This document shows positions 1 to 7,780 of a stretch of DNA of 10,063 nt, piece by piece. Under the pieces are notes generated by a model. That model saw nothing but the letters and a program-made list of their open reading frames with translations. It did not search any database and had not been told where the DNA came from. The position numbers were made by a program, and so were the translations under genes. The first letter of the stretch is position 1, and each line of letters starts with the position of its first letter. Source of the stretch: Thermoplasmata archaeon. Its GTDB lineage: Archaea > Thermoplasmatota > Thermoplasmata > Halarchaeoplasmatales > Halarchaeoplasmataceae. The DNA lies in contig JAFDTP010000064.1 in assembly GCA_019594195.1 (NCBI GenBank), forward strand, positions 1 through 10,063. Reading direction: 5' to 3'.

Positions 1-447
1 AACAGATCAGTTATGGCTAACACAACTGTAGACGGAGAGACTGCACTTGAATTCGAAGTGTTGAACATGGCAGTGATGAGTGGAGGCGGTTATCACTGGA
101 CTTATATAGACGTAACCGCAGAGGGAAGTCTGCCAGAAGAACTTGATCTAGAAGAATTTAGATTTGAAGCGTCTGAAGATGGTAATATATCTAGGTCTAT
201 TTTCTTTGAGCGGGGATCTTCGATGATCGACAACGGTTCAGTCAGAGATGACCTTGATATGGGGCCTAAAGAGATATTCGATCTAGATGAGAATGATTTC
301 AAGGCAGAGAGCAGTTTGGTATGGAGTATTCCAGAGGGAAACTGGGGAGAACCCTGTACTTTAGAACTAACGCCAGTCATCGATGGACTCTCTGAAGAGG
401 TCTCGGCTTCCATAGAAGTGCACATTGAAGGATTTAAAGGAGAGTGA
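1..447 (+). CDS. 3' end of an exported-type beta-rich acidic protein, function unknown
   Basis: The frame is open from the first base, and the first ATG (13) has no ribosome binding site before it. The ATG also starts directly in hydrophilic, beta-strand-like sequence without a signal peptide. I therefore read this as the C-terminal part of a longer protein whose start lies outside the window. About 148 residues are visible. They are very acidic, with alternating hydrophobic/polar strands typical of an extracellular beta-sandwich domain, and there is a single cysteine. The segment GGGYHWTYIDVTAEG resembles GSNWVYVNVSATG in the next gene, which hints at a shared module. The stop codon overlaps a GTG of the next gene (GTGA at 444-447), so the two are almost certainly co-transcribed and possibly translationally coupled. 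No family is recognised. It could be a complete small protein starting at 13, but I consider that less likely. Confidence 0.6.
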   Translation, partial: NRSVMANTTVDGETALEFEVLNMAVMSGGGYHWTYIDVTAEGSLPEELDLEEFRFEASEDGNISRSIFFERGSSMIDNGSVRDDLDMGPKEIFDLDENDFKAESSLVWSIPEGNWGEPCTLELTPVIDGLSEEVSASIEVHIEGFKGE

Positions 448-448
448 T
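439..448 (+). promoter_or_regulatory. Shine-Dalgarno site deciding the start of the next gene
   Basis: GGAGAGTGAT closely matches the anti-Shine-Dalgarno complement GGAGGTGAT. It overlaps the GTG at 444, so it cannot serve that codon, but its GGAG core ends 10 nt before the in-frame GTG at 453. This favours 453 as the true start. Confidence 0.55.
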
Positions 449-452
449 ATTT

Positions 453-2471
453 GTGAATTTTAGGAAACTATCTATTTTTGCGATTTGCTTCCTCCTCTTG
501 AGTTCTATTGCCATTGTTCCAGATCTAGGGGCCGCAGAGAGTCCGACAGATGACCCGGAACCCGATAATGAACCAGTTTATTTCCAGGCAGAAGGCACAC
601 CTTCAGAAGATTTTAAGACCACATATGGTGATGTAACAGAACAAGATGCTTATGACGGTCCTTTCGAATTGGCTTATACAGGACATGGTATCCATGGTTG
701 GTGGTGGGACAATGGGATTGCATTGAGCTCAAGAGTCGAGACTATTATGGAGGGCGCTGGATCTAATTGGGTGTATGTTAACGTCTCAGCGACAGGATGG
801 TACGAATATAGTGAATATAACGACCTTGAAGACATAACCACAAAACCAAACAATCGCAACGATATCGATTATTCGGGTGTTACTCAAATTCCACTTCAGG
901 TTGAACTGACAAAAGGAGACTGTAATGATCTGTATTTTGAACCAGGGTCTCACACTGCAGTAAACATGACGGATGGCCCAGAAGGTGGCGATGAGGACAA
1001 AGATAAATCTACCTTGAGAGAAACTGCTGAATTTGGTATAGAATGGGCAGCAGGTCTGAAAGATCCTATTGGAGCGATTGATATTGGCGAATTTTTATAT
1101 GAACAGTGGAAGGCGAGAGGAGCCTCTGATCATGATGGTATTGAAGACATCCTACCTCCTGATGACAATTCGGATTCAGGAAAAGGAGCATTCATCCAAC
1201 AAACGTGGGATCATAAGTATGAACTCTGGTGGGATACAGACCAACCATATTTTGGTCAATTTAATGTTGCAACTGAGTTTTTGTTAAAGGTTCCAACTTC
1301 TTCGCTCCCCGATGAAGCTCGACTAGAGATTTCTACAAAGAATATATTTGGTACATATCACCGTCATGACGGACTAGTAAATCATGACATTGGCGCCGAA
1401 GCTTCGGTAGAGATCCCGATCAGGAACGCGGAGCCGGAGTTAGATGAAGATGAGATAACAGTCGAATACGATGAACCCGTGAAGACCTCAGATTCGAGGT
1501 ATTCAGACTGTATCCGACCTGAGATAGAGATAGGCAAGGGATTCATAGATAATCCAGCGGGTTGTGAGAAGGCAGAGTACAACGTAACGGTTAAGTACTC
1601 CATTGATGAAGAGGATTGGAAAGAACTCACAACAGAAACCATGACAATAACGGATTCAGCTGAGTTAAATCCGTACATAGAGATAGATGATGAAGAACCA
1701 GAGGGAGAGATGTATTTAGAGTTTCATGTCTCGACTAAAGATGAGTACGGTGCTTGGATGCAAGAATTGGATAAAGATGTAAATTTTGATTGGGTCCAGT
1801 GCGATTATAGACTTGACCTTGAGAAATTTGAAATAGAGAGTGATCACATGGAGTCTTACTCTATTACAACCCATGATGACAGTTTTACGTGGAGCGAGTC
1901 AATACACGTGATCATGGAGTACCCTGACAAGTATGGCGAGCAATTCGATGAAACGTTCATCAGGATAGATTGGGGCAATGGAGAAATAGTTGAACACTAT
2001 ATCTGTGATTGGGATCCAGGAGAAGGTGTATTCGATGATACTGTAGAAAATGAATATGAATTTCCAGAAGAGGGATCTTATTCCTATACCGTTGAAATAG
2101 AGATCTATACGGATAATCTTTGGAGAGATATAAAAATGTTTCATCTTTCGATCGATTATGAAGAACAAGGTATGAGATGCCCTGTATGCGGTGGTCCCTT
2201 CGGTGAGTGTACATGCGGCGGTCCGATGTCCACTGAACCCGACGCTACTTTAGAGCGTGAGGAGTACGAGCATCACCTTGAAGAAGGCATGATCTCCCTT
2301 GAGTTGTTCTTAGCCTTAAGTCGGGAGGATCTAGAACATATAAGGATGAGGTCCGAGCTGACAAGAGTTGAAGAGGGCTGGTTGATAACCTACGAGGGAG
2401 AAGAAAAGTACGGTATAGAATTGGAGGAGAAAAAACTAGCGATATATGCCTTGGATGGGGAACCCTGCTGA
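453..2471 (+). CDS. Secreted PKD-like domain protein with C-terminal cysteine knuckle, function unknown
   Basis: The protein has 672 residues from GTG 453. That start is preferred over GTG 444 because of Shine-Dalgarno spacing and because it gives a classic signal peptide (residues 1-30, basic MNFRK then a hydrophobic core). The body is acidic and beta-rich with N-glycosylation-type sequons. Around residues 225-246 is a DxDGxxD-like acidic stretch reminiscent of calcium-binding linkers. Residues roughly 455-570 look PKD-like, with IDWGNGE and later YEFPEEGSYSYTVEI. Cysteines 576, 579, 586 and 588 form CPVC-x6-CTC, a possible zinc knuckle. An 80-residue charged tail follows and ends in Cys. 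There is no C-terminal membrane segment, so the protein is probably secreted or held by partners. It lies downstream of, and is coupled to, the preceding partial gene, and is convergent with the FAD gene. A surface or adhesion role is a guess; I recognise no whole-protein family. Confidence 0.75.
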   Translation: MNFRKLSIFAICFLLLSSIAIVPDLGAAESPTDDPEPDNEPVYFQAEGTPSEDFKTTYGDVTEQDAYDGPFELAYTGHGIHGWWWDNGIALSSRVETIMEGAGSNWVYVNVSATGWYEYSEYNDLEDITTKPNNRNDIDYSGVTQIPLQVELTKGDCNDLYFEPGSHTAVNMTDGPEGGDEDKDKSTLRETAEFGIEWAAGLKDPIGAIDIGEFLYEQWKARGASDHDGIEDILPPDDNSDSGKGAFIQQTWDHKYELWWDTDQPYFGQFNVATEFLLKVPTSSLPDEARLEISTKNIFGTYHRHDGLVNHDIGAEASVEIPIRNAEPELDEDEITVEYDEPVKTSDSRYSDCIRPEIEIGKGFIDNPAGCEKAEYNVTVKYSIDEEDWKELTTETMTITDSAELNPYIEIDDEEPEGEMYLEFHVSTKDEYGAWMQELDKDVNFDWVQCDYRLDLEKFEIESDHMESYSITTHDDSFTWSESIHVIMEYPDKYGEQFDETFIRIDWGNGEIVEHYICDWDPGEGVFDDTVENEYEFPEEGSYSYTVEIEIYTDNLWRDIKMFHLSIDYEEQGMRCPVCGGPFGECTCGGPMSTEPDATLEREEYEHHLEEGMISLELFLALSREDLEHIRMRSELTRVEEGWLITYEGEEKYGIELEEKKLAIYALDGEPC

Positions 2472-2484
2472 TACGTACACTTTC

Positions 2485-2489
2485 AAAAA
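2485..2489 (-). terminator. Short oligo-T terminator for the FAD gene
   Basis: Read on the - strand, GGTTTTTG follows the TAG stop (2497-2499) within 10 bases. It is a short T5 run in the 25 bp convergent gap, so the assignment is weak. Confidence 0.3.
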
Positions 2490-2496
2490 CCGCTTT

Positions 2497-3834
2497 CTAT
2501 CGATATTTTTTTCTTATACTCCTTCCCGCTAGAATACCTGTTGCTGCAGCATTGACTATATCGTGCGAGAGTCCAGATCCATCTCCTGCAGCATACAACT
2601 TAGGTATAGAGGTCTGCAGATCATCATCTACACTGAGATGGTTTGCATAGAATTTGATCTCCGGAGCGTAGAGGAGAGTCGCGCTGGATTCCACACCAGG
2701 TATTATCTCGTTCAACATCTCTAGTCCCTCTTTTATGTCGATCACCGCTCTTTCAGGTAATGCCATGGAGATATCTCCAGGAGTGTAGTCCTTCAGTGTG
2801 GGTTGGACCGGATTCCTATCGATCCTGCTCTTGGTAGATCTTCTTCCGTCTCTCAGATCAGCGAGTCTCTGGACTATAGGTTTTCCTCCACCTATCGTCG
2901 TAGCCAACTGTGCTATAGCTTTACCGTATTTTGTAGTATCTTCCAAAGGTTCGGTAAGACGAGTCCTGACCAAAAAGGCGAAGTTGGTCTTATCCGATTC
3001 CTTATCCTTCATGGAATGGCCGTTGACACCGATGAAACCGTCGTATCTCTCTTTGACGACAAATCCTTTATGATTTGTACAAAATGTCCTCACGAAATCA
3101 TCATAACTGTCCGTGTAAAGGTGAAACTTAGGATCTCTATTCACCTCTATCACGGGATCCATTATTATACTTGGTACTTCGACTCTGACACCGATATCTA
3201 TCGGGGCGAAATCGGCCTCCAGTGGAAGACGGTCGGTCAGGTCCTGCACCCAATCTATACCCACCCTTCCTGGGGCTAGAACAACGTTCTCTGCTCGTAT
3301 ATCTTCTCCATCTATCGTTGTGGCGCCTCTGCACTCATCGTCTTCGATCAGTATATCCTCGACCTCAGTTTTGGTTCTGAAAGAGACGCCTCTGTCTTCA
3401 AGCTCTTCTTTTAAGGAATTAATCACCGCGGGGGCCTTATCCGACCCGATGTGGGCCTGTCTTATAGGAAAGAATCTAGCTCCCAAAGAGGCGGCCCTTC
3501 TCCTCAACTCCTCTTCTCTCTCACTTTCTTCTTTTTTGGGCTCCGGCATCCCGTGTTTGGAGAGGATATCCTCTATGTATTCTATCAGCTTCCACGCATC
3601 TCTATCGTTTTTAGTATAATCTCTTAAGTTTCCACCTATATCAGGTCGAAGATTGACCGTTCCATCAGAATAGGTGCCCGCACCGCCTATACCCGACATG
3701 ATATCGTCTTCGGTCCTTTCATCGATATCTTTTCCTTTATCAACTACTAAGATATCGAGGTCTTTTTCGCTGAGTTCGTAACTCGCGAACATACCAGCCG
3801 GACCAGCACCTATTATCAGAACGTCATGTTTCAT
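2497..3834 (-). CDS. COG2509-type FAD-dependent dehydrogenase
   Basis: This is a 445-residue cytosolic flavoprotein. The N-terminus MKHDVLIIGAGPAG carries the Rossmann GxGxxG motif (residues 9-14), with the ribose-binding acidic residue in VVDKG. GIGGAGTYSDG (48-58) is the signature I associate with the COG2509 'uncharacterized FAD-dependent dehydrogenase' family. The C-terminal YAAGDGSGLSHDIVNAAATG (414-433) is the second FAD-contacting motif. The length is normal for the family, and the substrate is unknown. I start it at ATG 3834, which has GGAG (3844-3847) 9 nt upstream and gives the usual family N-terminus. An in-frame ATG at 3855 would add seven residues but has no ribosome binding site. 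The gene has its own TATA-like element and lies 157 bp after the second rnfC on the same strand, so it may also receive read-through. A link to the Rnf-type genes is possible but unproven. Confidence 0.85.
   Translation of the reverse strand: MKHDVLIIGAGPAGMFASYELSEKDLDILVVDKGKDIDERTEDDIMSGIGGAGTYSDGTVNLRPDIGGNLRDYTKNDRDAWKLIEYIEDILSKHGMPEPKKEESEREEELRRRAASLGARFFPIRQAHIGSDKAPAVINSLKEELEDRGVSFRTKTEVEDILIEDDECRGATTIDGEDIRAENVVLAPGRVGIDWVQDLTDRLPLEADFAPIDIGVRVEVPSIIMDPVIEVNRDPKFHLYTDSYDDFVRTFCTNHKGFVVKERYDGFIGVNGHSMKDKESDKTNFAFLVRTRLTEPLEDTTKYGKAIAQLATTIGGGKPIVQRLADLRDGRRSTKSRIDRNPVQPTLKDYTPGDISMALPERAVIDIKEGLEMLNEIIPGVESSATLLYAPEIKFYANHLSVDDDLQTSIPKLYAAGDGSGLSHDIVNAAATGILAGRSIRKKYR
2506..2512 (+). 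terminator. Oligo-T terminator for the + strand pair
   Basis: A run of seven T lies about 35 bp after the stop at 2471, just inside the end of the convergent FAD gene. Archaeal RNA polymerase commonly stops at such T runs. No hairpin is evident. Confidence 0.4.
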
Positions 3835-3870
3835 ATCGATGGACTCCAAAGCCATAAACAGAGAGGAGGT

Positions 3871-3878
3871 TATTTAAA
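3871..3878 (-). promoter_or_regulatory. TATA-like box of the FAD-dependent dehydrogenase gene
   Basis: TTTAAATA on the - strand is preceded by a purine-rich GGATAGA that could act as a BRE. A transcription start about 26 bp downstream would fall near 3848-3850, downstream of the ATG at 3855 but upstream of the GGAG that serves ATG 3834. This supports the shorter start. Confidence 0.45.
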
Positions 3879-3963
3879 TCTATCCGGTTCATTCAAAGAA
3901 AGCGATAATATAACGAACCTCATATCTATACCATGTTGATCGTCTGGTATTTCAGCGGGGAGA

Positions 3964-3993
3964 TAAAAGAGGTGGAGTACTCTTGAAATACTC
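3964..3993 (-). terminator. Possible terminator of the rnfD-rnfC-rnfC operon
   Basis: GAGTA (3975-3979) can pair with TACTC (3989-3993) across a 9 nt loop, and on the - strand a TTTT run follows at 3967-3964. The stem is short and overlaps the stop codon of the second rnfC, so this is a weak call. Confidence 0.25.
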
Positions 3994-5311
3994 AATCGTC
4001 GGCTTCTCTCATCTTTTTTTGAGCCTTATCAAGATGAGGTGTCAACTTGATGTTCGAGGGACAAACGTAAGAACAAAGGGCGCAGTTGATACAGTCCAAA
4101 ACATCTAGGTTTTTCAACCTCTTCATGTCGTCTTTTTGCGCCCCTTTCATTATCATCTGCGGATAGATATCGACCGGACAGACCGTATTGCAGTAGCCGC
4201 ATCTGATACAGGGCTTTTCCCTCTCATATTCATCAAGTCTATCGAACCCGGTCAGACCCGAAGTTGCCTTCAATAATGGATAGCTGGTATCGGGTACTGT
4301 CGGTCCCATCATGATCGAGCCCAACGCGACACGCGCAAAGGAATGGTCAGAAACGTCCATGAAATCGAAGATGTGTTGTATCGGTGTGCCCATCCTCACC
4401 CATAGATTTTGTCCACCGGTCTCCTCAGAATAGAAGGTTATACCCCTGGATACCAAAGATTTCCCTTCTAACACGGCTTTTTCTACCGCATGTGCGGTAG
4501 CTACATTGTGAACGACAGTACCAACTGATGGTGGGAATTCACCGGAAGGTACCTCTTTTCCTAACACTTCTTTGACCAAGAGTTTTTCACTCCCGACCGA
4601 ATAATTTGGCCTCACTCTTTCGATCTCCACATCATTTTCTCTCAGTAACTTTTCGAATTTTGGGGTAGATCCTTCCGCGGTTCTAGTTGCGAAGATTATG
4701 TCATCAACATCCAAGATTTTCCCCATCAGTTTGATACCTTCGATCAATTCTTCGGGCTTCTCCATCATCAACCTAACGTCAGAAGCAAGGTTAGGATCGC
4801 TCTCTTTTGCGTTGATCAGTAAAGTGGAAATACCTTTTTCAGATAGCTTAACGTGAGTGGGAAAAGCGGCTCCTCCAAGACCGACGATACCTGCATCTCT
4901 CACCCTCTTCAAGAGTTCTTCTCTAGAAGCGTTTTCAACATCTATAGGTTCGAAAGTGGTTTCTTCTTCTGCATCTTCGGTTTTGATTATTAACGCATTT
5001 TCTTTTTCACCGGATAAAGGATGTCTTATCTTTTTTATCTCTTCTATAGTCCCATTGACCGGACTGTGGACGGGGACCAGCATCTCACCCTGCTCTTCTT
5101 TCCCACCTATCTTTTCACCATATCTAACTTTGTCTCCTTCTTCTACTAAAGGCTCGGCTTCAGGACCTACGCATTGGTTCAAGAAAACTTTCATCTTATC
5201 GGCGGGAGGGACCTCGGTGAATGGATCCTCGATAGCCTCTCTCTTCATAGTTATATCTACTTCGAACCCACCTTCCTCCTGAAAATCTTGAGATTTTTCA
5301 TTCTTTCCCAT
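3992..5311 (-). CDS. rnfC: RnfC-like electron transport subunit, second copy
   Basis: This is a 439-residue homologue of RnfC, the peripheral subunit that carries flavin/NADH-site folds and iron-sulfur clusters at the cytosolic face of Rnf. Residues about 15-110 form the RnfC N-terminal barrel-sandwich domain (VPVHSPVNGTIEEIK). Residues 141-156 (GIVGLGGAAFPTHVKL) match the Complex1-51K-type nucleotide/FMN loop and stay close to the canonical GLGGAGFPT. NAKESDP follows at 167-173, and an SLBB-like region comes next. Two [4Fe-4S] motifs close the protein: Cys 368/371/374/378 and Cys 407/410/413/417. The usual YPQG motif reads NYSVG (236-240). The gene starts 22 bp after the stop of the first rnfC, with a weak GTGAT-type ribosome binding site. 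It is well over half identical by eye to its neighbour, which indicates tandem duplication. It is the last gene of the operon. Confidence 0.9.
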   Translation of the reverse strand: MGKNEKSQDFQEEGGFEVDITMKREAIEDPFTEVPPADKMKVFLNQCVGPEAEPLVEEGDKVRYGEKIGGKEEQGEMLVPVHSPVNGTIEEIKKIRHPLSGEKENALIIKTEDAEEETTFEPIDVENASREELLKRVRDAGIVGLGGAAFPTHVKLSEKGISTLLINAKESDPNLASDVRLMMEKPEELIEGIKLMGKILDVDDIIFATRTAEGSTPKFEKLLRENDVEIERVRPNYSVGSEKLLVKEVLGKEVPSGEFPPSVGTVVHNVATAHAVEKAVLEGKSLVSRGITFYSEETGGQNLWVRMGTPIQHIFDFMDVSDHSFARVALGSIMMGPTVPDTSYPLLKATSGLTGFDRLDEYEREKPCIRCGYCNTVCPVDIYPQMIMKGAQKDDMKRLKNLDVLDCINCALCSYVCPSNIKLTPHLDKAQKKMREADD

Positions 5312-5333
5312 ATCTCATCACATCATTTATATC

Positions 5334-6671
5334 TTAACAGGTCTGAGATTCCCACATCTCAGATTTTGCCCTTCTTAAGAAAGGCTTGAAATTGATACGG
5401 GCAGGACATACAAAAGAACACAGTCCACAGTCCATGCAGTTATCGGCATTTAGCTTCCTGAGCCTTTCCTTTTTATCTTTCTTTTGAGCTTTCATTATCA
5501 TTTGGGGATAGATATCTACTGGGCAGACAGTGTTGCAGTACCCGCATCTTATACACCAAGTTTGATCTTCATAAGGATGTTTTTCCCCTTCGGCGAATCC
5601 TGTAACTCCTGCGTGTGCTTTCATGACAGGCGTAGAAGGATCGCTGATCGAAGGCCCCATCATGATCGAACCTAAAGCGACACGTTCAAAATCTGTGATA
5701 GATGCACCAACAAAATCCAGTATATGCTCTACGGGTGTCCCCATCCTCACCCATAGATTTCTTCCACCTTGAGATTTTGAATAATATGTTAAACCTCTAG
5801 ATACGAGAGATTCCCCCTTTCTTATAGCTCTAGAAACTGCATAAGCCGTACCAACATTATGTACTAGAGCTCCTATATCTACAGAATGTTCGTCATGAGG
5901 GACTTCCTCATCTAAAATTTCAGTAACCAATAATCTACCATATCCTACAGAGTAGTTCGGTCTCACTCTAACGACGTCTATATCTTCTCCTTTCAGATAT
6001 CTCTCGAATTCGGGGATCTCGTCTTCTTTTGTCCTGGTAGCGAAAACGATGTTATCCACGTCTAATATATCCCCCATCAATTTGATACCGTCGATCAATT
6101 CTTTCGGTTTTTCTATCATTAGACGCACGTCGCAAGCAACATTAGGATCACTCTCTTTGGCGTTGATTATAAGGTGAGATATCCTATCTTTCGCATCCAT
6201 CAATTTTCCATGTGTAGGACAAACTGCACCACCCAGTCCTACCACACCTGCCTCTCTTATCCTTTTCAACATGTCTTCTCTGGAGGCTTCTTCAGGATCC
6301 ATGGGCTCATAATACGGTTCTTTTTCATCATCTTCAGTTTCTATGATCACAGCGGTCTCTTCATCTCCAGAGATAGGATGTTCCATCTTTTTTATCTCTT
6401 TCACGACACCGGTGACGGGACTGTGAACTGGGACCGACCAATCATCACTTTCTACTATCCCTCCGATCTTCTCTCCATATCTTACAGAATCTCCTTCCTC
6501 CACCAGTGGTTCCGGTTCCGGTCCTATCTGCTGACGGAGGAACACCCTCATCTTATCCGCGGGAGGGACTTCTTTGAAAGGGTCCTCGATTGCGTCTTGT
6601 TTCATCTGAAGGTCGAGTTCGAAACCCCCATTTTCTTTGAACTTCCTATGAGTTTTATCCTTGTTTACCAT
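5334..6671 (-). CDS. rnfC: RnfC-like electron transport subunit, first copy
   Basis: This 445-residue protein has the same architecture as its downstream paralogue: an RnfC barrel-sandwich domain (VPVHSPVTGVVKEIK), a Complex1-51K-like domain, an SLBB-like region and two [4Fe-4S] motifs (Cys 373/376/379/383 and 412/415/418/422). The nucleotide/FMN loop reads GLGGAVCPTHGKL (145-157). A Cys stands where RnfC proteins normally have Phe, and a Gly where the paralogue has Val, so cofactor or substrate use may differ from the downstream copy. An upstream GTG at 6692 overlaps the rnfD stop (GTGA). I prefer ATG 6671 because GGAGG lies 8 nt before it and the resulting N-terminus aligns with that of the paralogue. 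The role is presumably electron transfer between a soluble carrier and RnfD. The donor (NADH, F420H2 or ferredoxin) cannot be told from the sequence. Confidence 0.9.
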   Translation of the reverse strand: MVNKDKTHRKFKENGGFELDLQMKQDAIEDPFKEVPPADKMRVFLRQQIGPEPEPLVEEGDSVRYGEKIGGIVESDDWSVPVHSPVTGVVKEIKKMEHPISGDEETAVIIETEDDEKEPYYEPMDPEEASREDMLKRIREAGVVGLGGAVCPTHGKLMDAKDRISHLIINAKESDPNVACDVRLMIEKPKELIDGIKLMGDILDVDNIVFATRTKEDEIPEFERYLKGEDIDVVRVRPNYSVGYGRLLVTEILDEEVPHDEHSVDIGALVHNVGTAYAVSRAIRKGESLVSRGLTYYSKSQGGRNLWVRMGTPVEHILDFVGASITDFERVALGSIMMGPSISDPSTPVMKAHAGVTGFAEGEKHPYEDQTWCIRCGYCNTVCPVDIYPQMIMKAQKKDKKERLRKLNADNCMDCGLCSFVCPARINFKPFLRRAKSEMWESQTC

Positions 6672-6679
6672 CACTAAAA

Positions 6680-6684
6680 CCTCC
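6680..6684 (-). promoter_or_regulatory. Shine-Dalgarno site of the first rnfC
   Basis: GGAGG on the - strand ends 8 nt before ATG 6671. It lies inside the last codons' overlap with rnfD, and it decides for ATG 6671 over GTG 6692. Confidence 0.6.
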
Positions 6685-6688
6685 GGAG

Positions 6689-7720
6689 TCACCCTTTATG
6701 CCCGTAAGGCTTCTTCAAAACTATTCTATCTAACAGAGGTGTAGCTAAATTCATGATCACTAAAGCGTAAAGGGAACCACCTACTATGTTGTACATCTGG
6801 AAAACGAACGTCAATACCGCTAGGGAGAATCCAAATATGTACTGGCTGCCTTCAGGCATCGGAGTGGACTGAGGTTCTGTAGCCATGAAGAATGCCATGA
6901 ATATAACACTTCCAGTGAAGACGTGGAAAGCTATCCTCATCAGAGGATCGCCTCCTAAGTAAAGTCCAGTACCTACTGCTAGAACGGTCATGGTCCCTAA
7001 CGTGGAAACTATGATACGCCATTTGTACCTCAACCAGTAAGCCGCTATCGCTCCGACGATCAGAACTAGGATCCCGGAAGCTCCGCCTATCCATCCGTGG
7101 GTCTGCCAGAAGATCAATCCCTCTGTGGCGGAGACCTCACTTCCGAGTAGCGGGATAGTTTCGCCTCTGAATATCCATAAAGATCCCTCGAAACCTTCGG
7201 CTGTGAACATATCCAGATTCTGGTGGTGTGGATGATATACTCGTGCGGTTATATCGGGATCGATGTATCTGAACACGAACGCGAAGATAACAAATACCAA
7301 AGCTTTAGAAGAAGCCACTGGATTCAAATATTTATGATCCAAAAATCTTCCCTGTATGTATTTGAACAAGAACATCGTCAAGAATGCAACCAATGCGGTG
7401 ACCAGGTATGGTGCCTCGATCGGCATAGCTAGGCCGACTATCATTCCCGCGACCAAAGGCGATCCGGCGGACTCATAAGTTGGTTTGACCCCTTTCCATT
7501 GCTGATAAGATTGTATGACATTGTGTACAACTAAAACTGTTCCCAGCGCTATAAGGATATGAAACAAAGCTGGGATCCCCATTATCATCACAGATGCGAA
7601 AGCTATGATCGACATCAGCAAAAATGTTTTCAACATAAGTTCGTTTTTGTCGAAACCGATGTGGATGTGGGGTGGATTCACCACTTTATACAGACCAGAT
7701 TTCTTTCCTTCCTCGGGCAT
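6689..7720 (-). CDS. rnfD: RnfD/NqrB-family membrane subunit of an Rnf-type complex
   Basis: This 343-residue polytopic membrane protein is recognisable as RnfD along its whole length. It has an N-terminal PPHIHIG like the SPHI motif, then GSPLVAGMIVGLAMP, YLNPVASSKAL (matching the NPA..GRA region), HGWIGGASGILVLIVGAI, FHVFTGSVIFMAFFMATEP and a final MNLATPLLDR. About nine to ten hydrophobic segments are visible. Family members carry covalent FMN on the Thr of an SGAT-type motif attached by ApbE. Here the corresponding stretch reads GSEVSATEG (193-201), with Thr199 kept but the motif shortened. An outward loop (about 152-195) is unusually rich in His and Asp. GGAGG (7727-7731) lies 6 nt before the ATG. 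It is the first gene of the operon and overlaps or abuts rnfC. Usual operons are C-D-G-E-A-B, and here only D-C-C is present. Confidence 0.9.
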   Translation of the reverse strand: MPEEGKKSGLYKVVNPPHIHIGFDKNELMLKTFLLMSIIAFASVMIMGIPALFHILIALGTVLVVHNVIQSYQQWKGVKPTYESAGSPLVAGMIVGLAMPIEAPYLVTALVAFLTMFLFKYIQGRFLDHKYLNPVASSKALVFVIFAFVFRYIDPDITARVYHPHHQNLDMFTAEGFEGSLWIFRGETIPLLGSEVSATEGLIFWQTHGWIGGASGILVLIVGAIAAYWLRYKWRIIVSTLGTMTVLAVGTGLYLGGDPLMRIAFHVFTGSVIFMAFFMATEPQSTPMPEGSQYIFGFSLAVLTFVFQMYNIVGGSLYALVIMNLATPLLDRIVLKKPYGHKG

Positions 7721-7726
7721 GTTTAG

Positions 7727-7731
7727 CCTCC
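7727..7731 (-). promoter_or_regulatory. Shine-Dalgarno site of rnfD
   Basis: GGAGG on the - strand with 6 nt spacing to ATG 7720. It confirms that rnfD has its own leader and starts the operon. Confidence 0.6.
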
Positions 7732-7770
7732 ATTAGAAAACAATATATCGTTGTTATGAATCTGTTTTAA

Positions 7771-7780
7771 CTTATATTAA
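7771..7780 (-). promoter_or_regulatory. Candidate TATA box of the rnfD-rnfC-rnfC operon
   Basis: TTAATATAAG on the - strand, preceded by A-rich sequence, would place the transcript start near 7750. That gives a leader of about 30 nt containing the GGAGG. A second A/T element (GATATATT, 7742-7749) is closer but would make the transcript leaderless, which fits poorly with the strong ribosome binding site. Confidence 0.35.

Noticed and set aside
2803..3279. 158-codon open frame on the + strand opposite the FAD gene
   Set aside because: It is antisense to a well-supported FAD-dependent dehydrogenase, has no ribosome binding site and has an incoherent composition.
2497..3834. Geranylgeranyl reductase (archaeal lipid saturation)
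   Set aside because: It shares the N-terminal GxGxxG FAD motif, but the GIGGAGTYSDG and C-terminal AAGDGSGLSHDIVNAAATG signatures point to COG2509 instead.
4857..5282. 141-codon Ser-rich open frame opposite the second rnfC
   Set aside because: The Ser/Pro-rich composition is the mirror of Glu/Gly-rich coding sequence; there is no independent support.
5334..6671. NuoF/HoxF-type hydrogenase or complex I subunit
   Set aside because: The 51K-like domain is shared, but the N-terminal barrel-sandwich domain, the two C-terminal CxxCxxCxxxCP motifs and the rnfD neighbour identify RnfC.
6174..6677. 167-codon open frame on the + strand opposite the first rnfC
   Set aside because: It is fully antisense to a clear rnfC and rich in Phe/His/Tyr with no domain or ribosome binding site. 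It is a shadow of the acidic coding strand.
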